Shown: positions 1-7,615, counted from the stretch's first letter. The stretch: 35,849 nt of DNA from Brevibacillus sp. (GCA_029240815.1 JARDZO010000015.1:1-35849); one strand, 5' to 3'. A program made the numbers and translations. Notes: generated by a model from the letters alone, not told the origin.

Positions 1-1
1 G

Positions 2-940
2 AAGGAACAGATTAAGACGTTAATTCATGAGGGACTTTATCAACCCCAAGAGCAATTGCCCAGAGCAAGAGAGCTTGCTGGTTTTTTACGAATGAACGGG
101 AACACCGTTCAAAAAGCATATACAGAGCTGGAGCAGGAAGGGTATGTCCAGACCAAGTCAGACGAAGGCGTATTTGTACATTCCAAACCTCCCCATGGAA
201 GCGAGCGCATACCGGGAGCTTCTATGGAGGAAGACCTGGACCTGGAGTTATCGCAAGAACAGCTCGATGATCCGAATGCTTTGTCCGAAGCTCCTATGAC
301 GACGGGATACCCGGTCAGAAAAGCTGCAGGGCATTCCAAGCCGGTCTTGCTATTTGTCGAGTGCAACGTCCCGCAAGCGCAAGAATATGCGGTGGAATTG
401 GAGAAAGCGACCGGTTACGTAGTGAAGCCATGCTTAATCAAGGACTTGGATTTGCTCGGAAGCAGCATCCAGAGTGGCTACTACGACTTGATCGTGACGA
501 CGTTCCTCCATGTCGAGGAAGTGCAGCCCATCATTACACGACTGTGCGGTGAGAATGAACCCAAGGTCATCGCATGCCTCATGGAATCGAATCTGCAATG
601 CATCAAGAGACTGCAGGAATTACCAGCCGGGAGCAAGGTGGGGATCGCAGGGACGACATGGCAGGGAGCCGATAATTTTCGCCAATCGATCGTCAATGCG
701 GAATTGTCACATGTGGAGCTCCTCATCGGCTCGTTGGAATACCCGGCGTCGCTGGACGCGATCATTGAGGCCAAACCAGACCTTATTGTGAGTACGAGTA
801 TCGTCAGCTCTTATCTGCAGCGACTTTCCCGATTTACTCAGATGATGGTAGAAGATCGTTGTCTCAATGCCCAATCGGTTCAGTACATCCAACACTATGT
901 AGAAGGCAAACGAGCACGATCTGACAACAGGAACGATTGA
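2..940 (+). CDS. GntR-family transcriptional regulator, 5' end cut by the window
   Basis: DNA-binding regulator with an N-terminal winged helix-turn-helix of the GntR type. The reading frame is open from base 2, so the true start lies upstream of the window; 312 residues are visible. The wHTH is seen in the first ~50 visible residues (LPRARELAGFLRMNGNTVQKAY, then an L-E-x-E-G-Y-V wing), followed by an acidic linker rich in Glu, Asp and Gln. The remaining ~200 residues (from VLLFVECN) look like an alpha/beta ligand-binding domain with repeated hydrophobic strands. They do not resemble the usual FCD, UTRA or aminotransferase effector domains, so the ligand is unknown. The gene ends about 90 bp before the next one on the same strand. 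Fold assignment is firm for the wHTH, weak for the C-terminal half. Confidence 0.8.
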   Translation, partial: KEQIKTLIHEGLYQPQEQLPRARELAGFLRMNGNTVQKAYTELEQEGYVQTKSDEGVFVHSKPPHGSERIPGASMEEDLDLELSQEQLDDPNALSEAPMTTGYPVRKAAGHSKPVLLFVECNVPQAQEYAVELEKATGYVVKPCLIKDLDLLGSSIQSGYYDLIVTTFLHVEEVQPIITRLCGENEPKVIACLMESNLQCIKRLQELPAGSKVGIAGTTWQGADNFRQSIVNAELSHVELLIGSLEYPASLDAIIEAKPDLIVSTSIVSSYLQRLSRFTQMMVEDRCLNAQSVQYIQHYVEGKRARSDNRND

Positions 941-1030
941 GAACGAGAAGAGCGCAGATGATTCAGGACCATTTATGCTATCATGGGGAAAGGGTAAGCA
1001 TACCAAACCATGGAAAAAGAGGTGTTAGGC

Positions 1031-1669
1031 TTGCAAGGATTCGAAACATTTCGGGAAGTCATTACGGAAGAATCCCAGCTACGAGAGTTACTCGGTGAAC
1101 CCAGTCGTCTGGTTCAAAACAAGACGATCAGTTATTTGGATGAACATTGCCGCGATTATATAGCAAAAGCACCGTTTCTCATCCTCTCAACAGCTGACGT
1201 GGATGGCAACTGTGACGCTTCCCCGAGGGGAGACGCCCCGGGTTTTGTGCATGTACTCGATGATCGACATCTAGTGATTCCCGAGCGTCCTGGAAACAAG
1301 CGTATGGACTCGCTTCGAAATGTACTGGCAAACCCGCATGTCGGTTTGATTTTTATCATCCCTACCTTGGAAGAAACGTTGCGCATCAACGGACGAGCCT
1401 GTGTCATTCGCGATTCAGAAGTGCTCGAAAAAATGGCCGTAAACGGTAAAGTACCTGCTGTTGGGATTGCCGTGCAAGTGGAAGAATGCTACGTGCATTG
1501 TGCAAAGGCCTTCATGCGTTCAGGACTTTGGAATCCAGAAAAATGGCTGCCAAAAGAATCGATCCCGAACATGTCCCAGGTCCTGGCTGATCATGTAAAG
1601 CTCCCGGATGTGACTGCAAAAGATGTGGCTTCCAGCTTGGAGGACAGCTATAAGAATCGCTTGTATTGA
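1031..1669 (+). CDS. PPOX-class FMN flavoprotein, MSMEG_1061-like
   Basis: Predicted cytosolic FMN-binding protein of the pyridoxamine-5'-phosphate-oxidase-like split-barrel fold. Diagnostic segments are APFLILSTADVDGNCDASPRGD, then FVHVLDDRHLVIPERPGNKRMDSLRN and NPHVGLIFIIP, the order seen in the MSMEG_1061 type of FMN-dependent PPOX proteins. The substrate is not known; members of the class reduce or bind flavin-type ligands. I chose TTG at 1031 (212 aa) because GAGGTG at 1019-1024 lies 6 bases before it. An in-frame ATG at 1010 would add seven residues but has a poorer ribosome binding site. An intrinsic terminator follows at 1711-1743, so this is probably a single-gene transcript or the tail of the GntR unit. 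Confidence 0.82.
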   Translation: MQGFETFREVITEESQLRELLGEPSRLVQNKTISYLDEHCRDYIAKAPFLILSTADVDGNCDASPRGDAPGFVHVLDDRHLVIPERPGNKRMDSLRNVLANPHVGLIFIIPTLEETLRINGRACVIRDSEVLEKMAVNGKVPAVGIAVQVEECYVHCAKAFMRSGLWNPEKWLPKESIPNMSQVLADHVKLPDVTAKDVASSLEDSYKNRLY

Positions 1670-1710
1670 TCAAACAGGGTATATGCATTCGAGAATAGAA
1701 TAGGCAAACG

Positions 1711-1743
1711 ACCGACAGGAGGAACGACGCTGTCGGTTTTTTA
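1711..1743 (+). terminator. intrinsic terminator after the PPOX gene
   Basis: ACCGACAG (1711-1718) pairs with CTGTCGGT (1730-1737), with an 11-base loop and a run of T. It abuts the stop codon of the convergent minus-strand gene. Confidence 0.85.
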
Positions 1744-2253
1744 TTCGCTGTCCCACAGAGAGACATGAAAATGGATCATGAGGTAAGTGGCTACCGCGAG
1801 CGAAACGGCATAGGCAATGAAGGGCCTCGTGTGATGAAGCCTCAGAATGGAGAACATGACCAGATTGAACACGGTGGACCACCACATATTCCACGAGTGG
1901 GCGTGCGAGATCGTTCCGAAGTACAGGCCGATGATCTCGAGTATCACGTAAATCGCCACATATTTACTGATGTGTAGGACTTGTTTCCACTTTTTGTCGG
2001 GAAAATTGGACAGGAAAAGCAAGGCGGTAGCGGGAAAGGCAAGGCAAGTATACAAAAGACTCGCCATTTCTTCACTGAAATACAGAGTGCCAACATACCT
2101 CCATAAGTAAAAGGAGCCGTCATTCACGAGTACGTCGTACATGGCGCTCGACAATGCGAAGAAAAGCATCGTGGCGTGATATTGTTTCCAATGCTTCCAG
2201 TCACCCCAGAGCCATGCGGCAAAGACGGACCAGAGAATGAGTGCAACATGCAT
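1741..2253 (-). CDS. CBO0543-type small integral membrane protein
   Basis: A 170-residue protein with about five predicted membrane spans (MHVALILWSVFAAWLW at the N-terminus, then MLFFALSSAMYDVLV, MASLLYTCLAFPATALLFL, VAIYVILEIIGLYF, and a C-terminal pair ending FIAYAVSLAVATYLMIHF). Aromatic and His residues cluster at the membrane boundaries (WGDWKHWKQYH). Length and pattern match the CBO0543 family of Bacillota membrane proteins, which has no known function. The start ATG has GGGAG about 9 bases upstream. It lies 25 bp downstream of another minus-strand membrane protein gene, and the two probably form an operon. Coding status is firm; function unknown. Confidence 0.75.
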   Translation of the reverse strand: MHVALILWSVFAAWLWGDWKHWKQYHATMLFFALSSAMYDVLVNDGSFYLWRYVGTLYFSEEMASLLYTCLAFPATALLFLSNFPDKKWKQVLHISKYVAIYVILEIIGLYFGTISHAHSWNMWWSTVFNLVMFSILRLHHTRPFIAYAVSLAVATYLMIHFHVSLWDSE

Positions 2254-2278
2254 GATTTTCAGCTCCCATAGGCAAGGA

Positions 2279-3112
2279 TTAGCTAGCCTTTCTACGCGTT
2301 CCGTACTTCACGATCTGATGGACCACATAAATCGAGACAAGCTGCAAGAGAACATAGAACAAGAGCTCCCACAAATTATCCAATTCAATGATCTTCAGAG
2401 CCAATAGTGCGCCATTGAACGCAAGCAAGACGATAAGCATGACGATCTTGCCAGGTATTTTCAAGAAAAAGGAGGTAGAGGCAATCAGGGCTATAAACGC
2501 TTCGATCAGTTCAGAGACCGCTATGTGATCCCGAGTCTGGTCAGGGAACCACCCCACTCGCAAATCATGTACATCAAGGGAGTGCGCCAGGATAAAGTGG
2601 CACAAGCCATAGAGGAATAGAAAGACAAAGAAAATATAGAAGAAAACAATGGGCTTGTTCAAAGAGCCGCGCTGGGTAAGTGTCCAGAGGCGTCGGCCGA
2701 TCAGGAGAAATAGGAGGATGCCAATCCCGGAGTACAGGAGCTTCCACCACAAATGCCCGTAGAGGTCAAGCCACAAGAACAGACATTCCACAACCATAAA
2801 AAGCATGGAGAGGAGGAGTAGCCAAAAGAAACGAAGGTGAAAGCCAGCCGCAGTTACGGCAACGGCCGGGACGATAAAATCATTGGAGATGATGGAACCT
2901 AGCATATTGTCAATCCAAAGATTGCCGGTAACAGAAGGGAAGTATTGATAGGATGGGAACAGAATGAGAATGAAGTATTCGAGCAGATCAATCAGACCAG
3001 CAAGACAAAAATGCAGAACGAGCAAGCGGCTATCTCTTGTCTTCCAAAGGGTATAGCCGAGAAGCATCAACGAAATAACGACGAGTCCACAATACCAATA
3101 AAAATTCGGCAT
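2279..3112 (-). CDS. polytopic membrane protein of unknown function
   Basis: I do not recognise this 277-residue protein. It has about eight to nine hydrophobic segments (FYWYCGLVVISLMLLGYTLW, LLVLHFCLAGLIDLLEYFILIL, FFWLLLLSMLFMVVECLFLWL, LLYSGIGILLFLLIG, PIVFFYIFFVFLFLYGLCHF, then three C-terminal ones) and no soluble domain. A GTG lies three codons upstream (3119-3121), but that GTG forms part of the AGGTG that makes a good Shine-Dalgarno for the ATG at 3110-3112, so I use the ATG. It is first in a probable two-gene operon with the CBO0543-type gene, to which it may be distantly related in topology. No substrate-binding motif is visible. Confidence 0.7.
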   Translation of the reverse strand: MPNFYWYCGLVVISLMLLGYTLWKTRDSRLLVLHFCLAGLIDLLEYFILILFPSYQYFPSVTGNLWIDNMLGSIISNDFIVPAVAVTAAGFHLRFFWLLLLSMLFMVVECLFLWLDLYGHLWWKLLYSGIGILLFLLIGRRLWTLTQRGSLNKPIVFFYIFFVFLFLYGLCHFILAHSLDVHDLRVGWFPDQTRDHIAVSELIEAFIALIASTSFFLKIPGKIVMLIVLLAFNGALLALKIIELDNLWELLFYVLLQLVSIYVVHQIVKYGTRRKAS

Positions 3113-3248
3113 ACGATTCACCTGCTATGTAAAGACGTCCATAGAAAAAGTATTACCTAGGAATGAAGAAATTAACAAAAAATGTAAAAGGATTCCTGAG
3201 TATCAGCAACCCTTTTTTTGGTAGTCCACTTGTGCTACACTTACTTAT

Positions 3249-3258
3249 TGTACGTACA
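3249..3258. promoter_or_regulatory. perfect 10-bp palindrome upstream of the aldo/keto reductase
   Basis: TGTACGTACA lies 29 bp before the start codon at 3287, in the only intergenic space between two divergent units. It could be an operator. No convincing -10/-35 pair was found around it, so the role is speculative. Confidence 0.3.
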
Positions 3259-3286
3259 TATTTAGCGGATGACGGGAGGAGATCAG

Positions 3287-4114
3287 ATGGCAACACATAT
3301 CACGGATTGTTCGGTATTGAACAACGGGGTGAAGATGCCTTGGCTAGGTCTTGGTGTCTGGAAGGTGAAAGATGGGGACGAAGTAACGCTAGCTGTCCGT
3401 TCTGCCATCGAAGCGGGATACCGCAGCATCGACACGGCTGCCGTCTATGGTAACGAGGTCGGAGTGGGTGACGGAATCCGTCAAGCCGGTATCGATCGGG
3501 ATCAGCTGTTTATCACGACCAAGGTGTGGAATGCCGATCAAGGCTATGAATCCACGCTGAAAGCATTTGATGATAGTGTAAAAAAACTCGGTATCGAGAC
3601 ACTGGATTTGTATCTGATCCACTGGCCAGTCAAAGGCAAGTATGTAGAGACGTGGAAAGCATTGGAGAAGCTGTATCGTGACGGTTATGTACGGGCGATT
3701 GGAGTCAGCAACTTCCATAGTCATCATCTGGAGGATTTGCGCCAGAACAGCGAAATCACTCCGGTTGTCAACCAGGTCGAATACCATCCACTGCTCACCC
3801 AGAAAGAATTGCTCGCTTATTGTCAGGAGCACCACATTCAGATGGAAGCGTGGAGCCCGCTGATGCAAGGGAATCTCGATCATCCGCTGCTAGTGGAGCT
3901 GGGGCAAAAGTACGGTAAATCTCCTGCACAGATCGTGATCCGCTGGGATTTGGACAAACAAGTCGTGACGATTCCTAAATCGATCACGCCTGAGCGAATT
4001 CGCCAAAATGCAGATGTTTTTGACTTTTCACTCAGTGCGGAAGATGTGGAAAAAATCAACACGCTAAATGAAAACAAACGCTTTGGTGCTGACCCTGACA
4101 ATTTCAATTTCTAG
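3287..4114 (+). CDS. aldo/keto reductase
   Basis: NADPH-dependent carbonyl reductase of the AKR superfamily, a cytosolic TIM barrel of 275 residues, the normal length for bacterial AKR5-like enzymes (YvgN/YtbE group). The catalytic tetrad is complete: Asp49 and Tyr54 in RSIDTAAVYGNE, Lys79 in FITTKVWNAD and His112 in LYLIHWPVKG. The cofactor-binding loop near the C-terminus is IPKSITPERIRQNADVFDFSL. Substrates are probably reactive aldehydes such as methylglyoxal; this is family knowledge, not visible here. Start: ATG at 3287 preceded by GGGAGGAG with 5-6 bases spacing. An ATG at 3269 is in frame but lies just before the Shine-Dalgarno. It is a single gene with its own terminator. Confidence 0.92.
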   Translation: MATHITDCSVLNNGVKMPWLGLGVWKVKDGDEVTLAVRSAIEAGYRSIDTAAVYGNEVGVGDGIRQAGIDRDQLFITTKVWNADQGYESTLKAFDDSVKKLGIETLDLYLIHWPVKGKYVETWKALEKLYRDGYVRAIGVSNFHSHHLEDLRQNSEITPVVNQVEYHPLLTQKELLAYCQEHHIQMEAWSPLMQGNLDHPLLVELGQKYGKSPAQIVIRWDLDKQVVTIPKSITPERIRQNADVFDFSLSAEDVEKINTLNENKRFGADPDNFNF

Positions 4115-4137
4115 CATACCTTCCTGAAAAAAAGAAA

Positions 4138-4166
4138 GGGAGCCGTTGAAAGCGGCTGCCTTTTTT
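4138..4166 (+). terminator. intrinsic terminator of the aldo/keto reductase gene
   Basis: AGCCG (4141-4145) pairs with CGGCT (4153-4157) over a 7-base loop, extended by GG/CC flanks and followed by six T. Confidence 0.85.
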
Positions 4167-4171
4167 CGTAC

Positions 4172-4456
4172 CCTGCCATTCGCGTCAATGCCCATGTCTA
4201 AGCCGAAGACGCGCTGGTGAGTATAGTAGGTGGCCAGCCTGCTTGCAGCGAGCAGGGCGACACGGCGTAGACGTGTAATGATGGCATCGGTGGAGGAGCC
4301 GCGGATCGAAGCGCGTTGGATGGCGGTGCGCAAGGGGAGAACACGCCCGCCGCTGCCCCTTTTGCTAAAACGCCTTGTGCGTGGTAACGCCCCGACGAGT
4401 GCGGAACTGGCGCGCAGGACGTAGTACTTGGTCAATTTTGATTCGCTTACGCCCAT
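4172..4456 (-). pseudogene. remnant of a YheC/YheD-type ATP-grasp gene with a central deletion
   Basis: Read leftward from ATG at 4454-4456 the frame gives ~95 residues. The first ~30 (SKLTKYYVLRASSALVGALP then RTRRFS) resemble the N-terminus of short YheC/YheD ATP-grasp proteins associated with the endospore coat. The last ~55 (GGRVLPLRTAIQRA..., LRRVALLAASRLATYY, then QRVFGLDMGIDANGRV) resemble the C-terminal third, which in intact members continues W-x-I-E-A/V-N. The middle, with most of the nucleotide-binding fold, is absent, and the frame runs on into the neighbour's terminator instead of the expected tail. I infer a gene collapsed by an in-frame internal deletion and a 3' truncation. 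Family recognition is from memory of the motif pattern. The alternative is a chance open frame in a GC-rich stretch. Confidence 0.5.
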
Positions 4457-4595
4457 GTGAGGTCATTCCCCCAATCCTGATCTGAAACAAGAGGTGTCTC
4501 CCTTCTAATGTATGTCTCTTCTGTTTCATCGCTTGTGGGAGTGTCCTACCCGTTAGAAAATGGGAACGAATGACAAGGTGTCGAGATTTAAGCTC

Positions 4596-4623
4596 TTTAC
4601 TATGGTCATTTTTTTCGTATACT
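4596..4623 (+). promoter_or_regulatory. candidate sigma-A promoter of the IclR-type gene
   Basis: TTTACT (4596-4601) and TATACT (4618-4623) with a 16-bp spacer. The predicted transcript start near 4630 lies just ahead of the palindrome at 4640-4656. Confidence 0.5.
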
Positions 4624-4639
4624 GAAAAGTAGCATATTA

Positions 4640-4656
4640 GTTTCATCAGATGAAAC
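4640..4656. promoter_or_regulatory. perfect palindromic operator, probably of the IclR-type regulator
   Basis: GTTTCATCAGATGAAAC has 8-bp arms around one central base. It sits between the candidate -10 and the start codon of the IclR-family gene, the place for an autorepression site. Its length and symmetry fit IclR-family operators. A 14/17 match occurs in the aconitase leader at 21676-21692. Confidence 0.65.
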
Positions 4657-4690
4657 GTACGGAACCATGAAGGAAGCAGGTGTAATAAAG

Positions 4691-5434
4691 ATGGAAGAAC
4701 AAAAAGCAAACGTGCGGGCGGTTGAACGGGCTCTGGATATCCTGCTTTGTTTTACGGATGCTACCGATTTGGGCCTGAGTGAGATCTCCAGTCGACTCTC
4801 CTTGCATAAAAGCACGGTGCATCGTTTGCTGGCAACGCTAGAAAACAAAGGCTTTCTCATCAGGGATGTCCAGACTGAAAAATATCGTCTCGGCTTCCGA
4901 ATCTGGGAATTGTCCGCAAACCTTACTCATAACGACGATCCTGCTACGATGCTGCTGCCGGAAATGGAGCGGCTGCGTGATTTGGTGGAAGAAACAATCA
5001 GCTTGTACGTGCGGGATGGCAGCGAGCGGATTCGTATTCAGGCTGTTCAAAGCAAGCAACCGATCCGCAGGGTGGCGCCTATTGGGGCCCGCATGCCGTT
5101 GACAGTGGGAGCATCCAGCAAGGTGTTAGTCGCGTATGCGGATCAATTAGTCGCGCAGGAGCTTCTGCAAGATCCCGATTGGCCGGACTTTGTGAGTCGG
5201 GAGTCCTATGCTGAGCAGCTGGAACAAATCAGGCAGCAAGGCTATGCTACGAGCGTCGAAGAGCGGGAGTTAGGAACCGCAGCGGTAGCAGCTCCGATCT
5301 TCAACAGGAATGGACAACTGGTGGCATCGATTGCAGCTTCAGGGCCATCAAACCGACTGACACAGGAAAAAATGAGGCAGTACGCTCCGTTCATCAAAGA
5401 GGCGGCGTATCGCATGGGAAAAATGATGAAATAG
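4691..5434 (+). CDS. IclR-family transcriptional regulator
   Basis: DNA-binding regulator, 247 residues. The N-terminal winged helix is NVRAVERALDILLCFTDA through LSEISSRLSLHKSTVHRLLATLENKGFL (about residues 8-60). The C-terminal IclR effector domain runs from ~75 to the end and includes the typical IGARMPLTVGASSKVLVAY and GTAAVAAPIFNRNGQLVASIAASGPSNRL. The family binds small carboxylic acids in this domain. I chose ATG at 4691 because AGGTG lies 8 bases upstream; an ATG at 4667 is in frame without a good ribosome site. The gene stands alone, with its own promoter, a perfect palindrome in the leader and its own terminator. The target genes are not adjacent. The aconitase leader, which carries a similar palindrome, is a candidate. 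Confidence 0.9.
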   Translation: MEEQKANVRAVERALDILLCFTDATDLGLSEISSRLSLHKSTVHRLLATLENKGFLIRDVQTEKYRLGFRIWELSANLTHNDDPATMLLPEMERLRDLVEETISLYVRDGSERIRIQAVQSKQPIRRVAPIGARMPLTVGASSKVLVAYADQLVAQELLQDPDWPDFVSRESYAEQLEQIRQQGYATSVEERELGTAAVAAPIFNRNGQLVASIAASGPSNRLTQEKMRQYAPFIKEAAYRMGKMMK

Positions 5435-5436
5435 AC

Positions 5437-5477
5437 AAAAGCCAACCCGACTGCCCGCGCAGCGTGTTGGCTTTTTT
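5437..5477 (+). terminator. intrinsic terminator after the IclR-type gene
   Basis: AAAAGCCAAC (5437-5446) pairs with GTTGGCTTTT (5466 onward), ending in six T. The A run on the left also gives a T run for the convergent minus-strand gene, so it may work in both directions. Confidence 0.85.
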
Positions 5478-5482
5478 GCACA

Positions 5483-5507
5483 GATAGGAATGTATAAGAT
5501 TCCTATC
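5483..5507. repeat. perfect 9-bp inverted repeat between convergent genes
   Basis: GATAGGAAT (5483-5491) and ATTCCTATC (5499-5507) with a 7-base loop. No T run follows on either strand, so it is not a standard terminator. It may stabilise the 3' end of the minus-strand glycosyltransferase transcript. Confidence 0.5.
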
Positions 5508-5538
5508 CAGTATAAGTGCAACATAGCGAGACTTCGAA

Positions 5539-6666
5539 CTAGATCCCGCGCTTGTATTCGTCATGCATCACTGTCCAAAATGACTTCACGGCTTCATCAG
5601 CGAGGAACCGCTGTCCGCGTTCTTTGACATAACGACACATTTCCTCATAGTAAACGGGGTTGCTCAGCTTTTCGTAGTGAAACACGATATCATGTGCATC
5701 CTCTACGAACAGAGGGTAGCTAGCTCCGAGCAAGGCGAGATTTCCGATCGTCCGTGTCGTCAGAACGGGAACACCGAGACCCATGTACTCCAGGATCCGA
5801 GACAAGTAAGAATGGGAAGGGTTGCGGTCTTGCGTATTATCATAGAGAAGCGCGACACCAATACCGCTTTTGAGGATCATTTCTTTGGTTTTCCACATCG
5901 ATTTTTGACCGTGATCGGCGACACCTGGCATACGTAACAATTTTTCTGCCCGCTTGCGATATTTTCCTACAATGGAAGGGTAGAGAACTCGTAGCTTTGC
6001 TTTTGGAAACTGCTTGCGGATGAGGGAAATTGCTTTTGTAGCCACAGGAAGGCCGTAGCGTGGTCGAATGACTCCTGCTAGAATTAGATGAAGGGGATCG
6101 GACGGGGAACGAGTGACGGTGCGATTAGGCATAGGCTCTACAAACTGAGGGAGCACTTGTATTTTTCGGATCAGCTCTTGATTAGAGTAGGTGCCTTTTT
6201 GTAGCTGGTACGTACGGTATCGCTCGGCATTCGGTTCGGTTTGAAAAAAGACAACCCGCGCATGGCGGAACACATAGTTTAGCCGTCGCATGATGTACGG
6301 ATCATGCAAATTGTATTGAATGGCTAAAAACAGCAGCTTCGAGCCAAGTATTCTCTTCTTTCTCAACAGCTTTACGGCTTCATTGCGGCCGCGAATGAAG
6401 ATGAAGTCGTACGGTCGCTTGCGATCCCTCTGGATGATTTCCTGGATGGGTTCATCAGCCTGATGAAAGCGGATGTGCTTAAATGTAAAGCCACCCATTC
6501 CATTGCGAAATCGGAAAGGGAGGACGCATTCAAAAACATATTGTTGCCGTTCGCTTTCTGGCAATTGGGCAAGCTTGCGATCCAGTGCGCGTAACAAAAT
6601 GAAAAACTGCAGGACGTTTCCCTTTGGCTTGAATTCGATGAGATTGCAAGTAAAACAGACTCTCAC
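5539..6666 (-). CDS. GT-B fold glycosyltransferase (GT4-like)
   Basis: Predicted cytosolic glycosyltransferase of 375 residues. The C-terminal half has the GT4-like core: a strand DPLHLILAGVIRPRYGLPVATKAI, then KLRVLYPSIVGKYRKRAEKL, and a nucleotide-sugar binding segment SYLSRILEYMGLGVPVLTTRT. The N-terminal half is unusually basic and aromatic and replaces the standard glycine-rich N-domain opening. Donor and acceptor are unknown. Start: GTG at 6664-6666, with AAGGAGAG 6 bases upstream; the frame stays open 26 codons further upstream but without a ribosome site. It is transcribed alone, divergent from the DUF4188 gene. The start region is part of an imperfect inverted repeat (6666-6745). Confidence 0.75.
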   Translation of the reverse strand: MRVCFTCNLIEFKPKGNVLQFFILLRALDRKLAQLPESERQQYVFECVLPFRFRNGMGGFTFKHIRFHQADEPIQEIIQRDRKRPYDFIFIRGRNEAVKLLRKKRILGSKLLFLAIQYNLHDPYIMRRLNYVFRHARVVFFQTEPNAERYRTYQLQKGTYSNQELIRKIQVLPQFVEPMPNRTVTRSPSDPLHLILAGVIRPRYGLPVATKAISLIRKQFPKAKLRVLYPSIVGKYRKRAEKLLRMPGVADHGQKSMWKTKEMILKSGIGVALLYDNTQDRNPSHSYLSRILEYMGLGVPVLTTRTIGNLALLGASYPLFVEDAHDIVFHYEKLSNPVYYEEMCRYVKERGQRFLADEAVKSFWTVMHDEYKRGI

Positions 6667-6745
6667 GTGATTCTCTCCTTCGCAGGGCTCTTCACTATGG
6701 TATTGGGAAGGAAGCCGATTGGCTACCCGAAAGGAGAAAATCACG
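6666..6745. repeat. inverted duplication of a ribosome-binding-site segment
   Basis: CGTGATTCTCTCCTT (6666-6680) is the inverse of AAGGAGAAAATCACG (6731-6745) with one mismatch in 15. The left copy is the Shine-Dalgarno and start of the glycosyltransferase; the right copy lies in the spacer facing the DUF4188 gene and leads into no long frame. Confidence 0.5.
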
Positions 6746-6858
6746 AGAGAATATTCATCTTTTACGGTGCCTTTTTATCTGCCCAGCTTTTTCGCTCCAC
6801 GGATTACATGGCGTATGATGAGATGCATCTCAAACTTTTGATCAGGTAGGTGAACCCA

Positions 6859-7362
6859 ATGGCAAAAGTAGTACCAGGAAGATACACGGCACAGGTGGAG
6901 GGCCCTTTTGTCGTTTTCATTATCGGAATGCGAGTGAACCGCTTGTTGGCAGTCCATAAGTGGGTACCAGTCGTCACTGCCATGGGGGCAATGCTGAAAG
7001 AGCTGTATGAACATCCCGAGCTTGGATTTCTGGGGAATACATCGCATTTCAATCTACATGAAGTAACGCAAATCCAGTATTGGCGATCCTACGAACACCT
7101 AGAAAAGTACGCGAGAAACAGTCACAATCACCTGAGCGCCTGGAGGAAGTTCAATCAATCAGTAGGAACGGATGGGAGCGTCGGGATTTTTCACGAGACG
7201 TATTTGGTAGAAGCGGGAAAATACGAGTGTATCTACGGAAATATGCCTGTTTGGGGATTGGCCAAGGCAGGAGAACATCTTCCTGCTGTTGGAAAGAAGG
7301 AGACGTCGCGGCGACGCTTGGGGGGAGAAAATGAGCCAGCGGTGCCGACGCCACCGCATTAA
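6859..7362 (+). CDS. DUF4188 family protein
   Basis: A 167-residue predicted cytosolic protein of the DUF4188 family, whose members have a dimeric alpha/beta-barrel fold like small monooxygenases; no reaction is established. Recognisable segments are VPGRYTAQVEGPFVVFIIGMRVNRL near the N-terminus, KWVPVVTAMGAMLKELYEHPELGFLG in the middle, and YWRSYEHLEKYARN followed by HLSAWRKFN. Start: ATG at 6859 with AGGTAGGTG 6 bases upstream; a GTG at 6850 is in frame but belongs to the Shine-Dalgarno. The tail (KKETSRRRLGGENEPAVPTPPH) is low-complexity and probably disordered. It is followed by a terminator and read alone. Confidence 0.85.
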   Translation: MAKVVPGRYTAQVEGPFVVFIIGMRVNRLLAVHKWVPVVTAMGAMLKELYEHPELGFLGNTSHFNLHEVTQIQYWRSYEHLEKYARNSHNHLSAWRKFNQSVGTDGSVGIFHETYLVEAGKYECIYGNMPVWGLAKAGEHLPAVGKKETSRRRLGGENEPAVPTPPH

Positions 7363-7387
7363 AGAGACTAATTCGATCATGGAAAGT

Positions 7388-7415
7388 GGGCAGTCCAATT
7401 TGACTGCCTTTTTTT
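7388..7415 (+). terminator. intrinsic terminator after the DUF4188 gene
   Basis: GGCAGTC (7389-7395) pairs with GACTGCC (7402-7408) over six bases, followed by seven T. Confidence 0.9.
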
Positions 7416-7603
7416 ATGTGCAATTCACATGAGCTTTAGCACCAGGCCCAGGAGGAGGGACGTCCGGAGGGAGAGTAGTGGCAAACGGCACCCCAAAAGA
7501 AGTGGCAGAGGCAAAAGAGTCGATCACAGGTAAATTTTTAACCTAAAAGAGTAGTAGCAGAATTGTAAAGCACAGGTGTAAACTGTGGGAAGAAAGGCAG
7601 TAC
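7416..7603. other. purine-rich gap without a recognised gene
   Basis: This stretch is strongly GGA/GAA-rich on the plus strand. It holds a 34-codon Arg-rich frame on the plus strand (from ATG 7429) and a ~36-codon Pro-rich frame on the minus strand. Neither has a Shine-Dalgarno, and I call neither a gene. It may contain the promoter for the leader at 7616, but I could not pick a convincing one. Confidence 0.4.
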
Positions 7604-7615
7604 GGAGGTGAACCC

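Noticed and set aside
3163..3453. A frame starting MKKLTKN upstream of and overlapping the aldo/keto reductase
   Set aside because: It has no family resemblance and its second half overlaps the enzyme in another frame.
4230..4424. An Arg-rich 64-codon plus-strand frame
   Set aside because: It lies opposite the YheC/YheD remnant, has no Shine-Dalgarno and looks like an antisense shadow of GC-rich sequence.
7429..7530. A 34-residue Arg-rich peptide after the DUF4188 terminator
   Set aside because: No ribosome site and purine-rich low complexity; the complementary strand gives an equally plausible frame.
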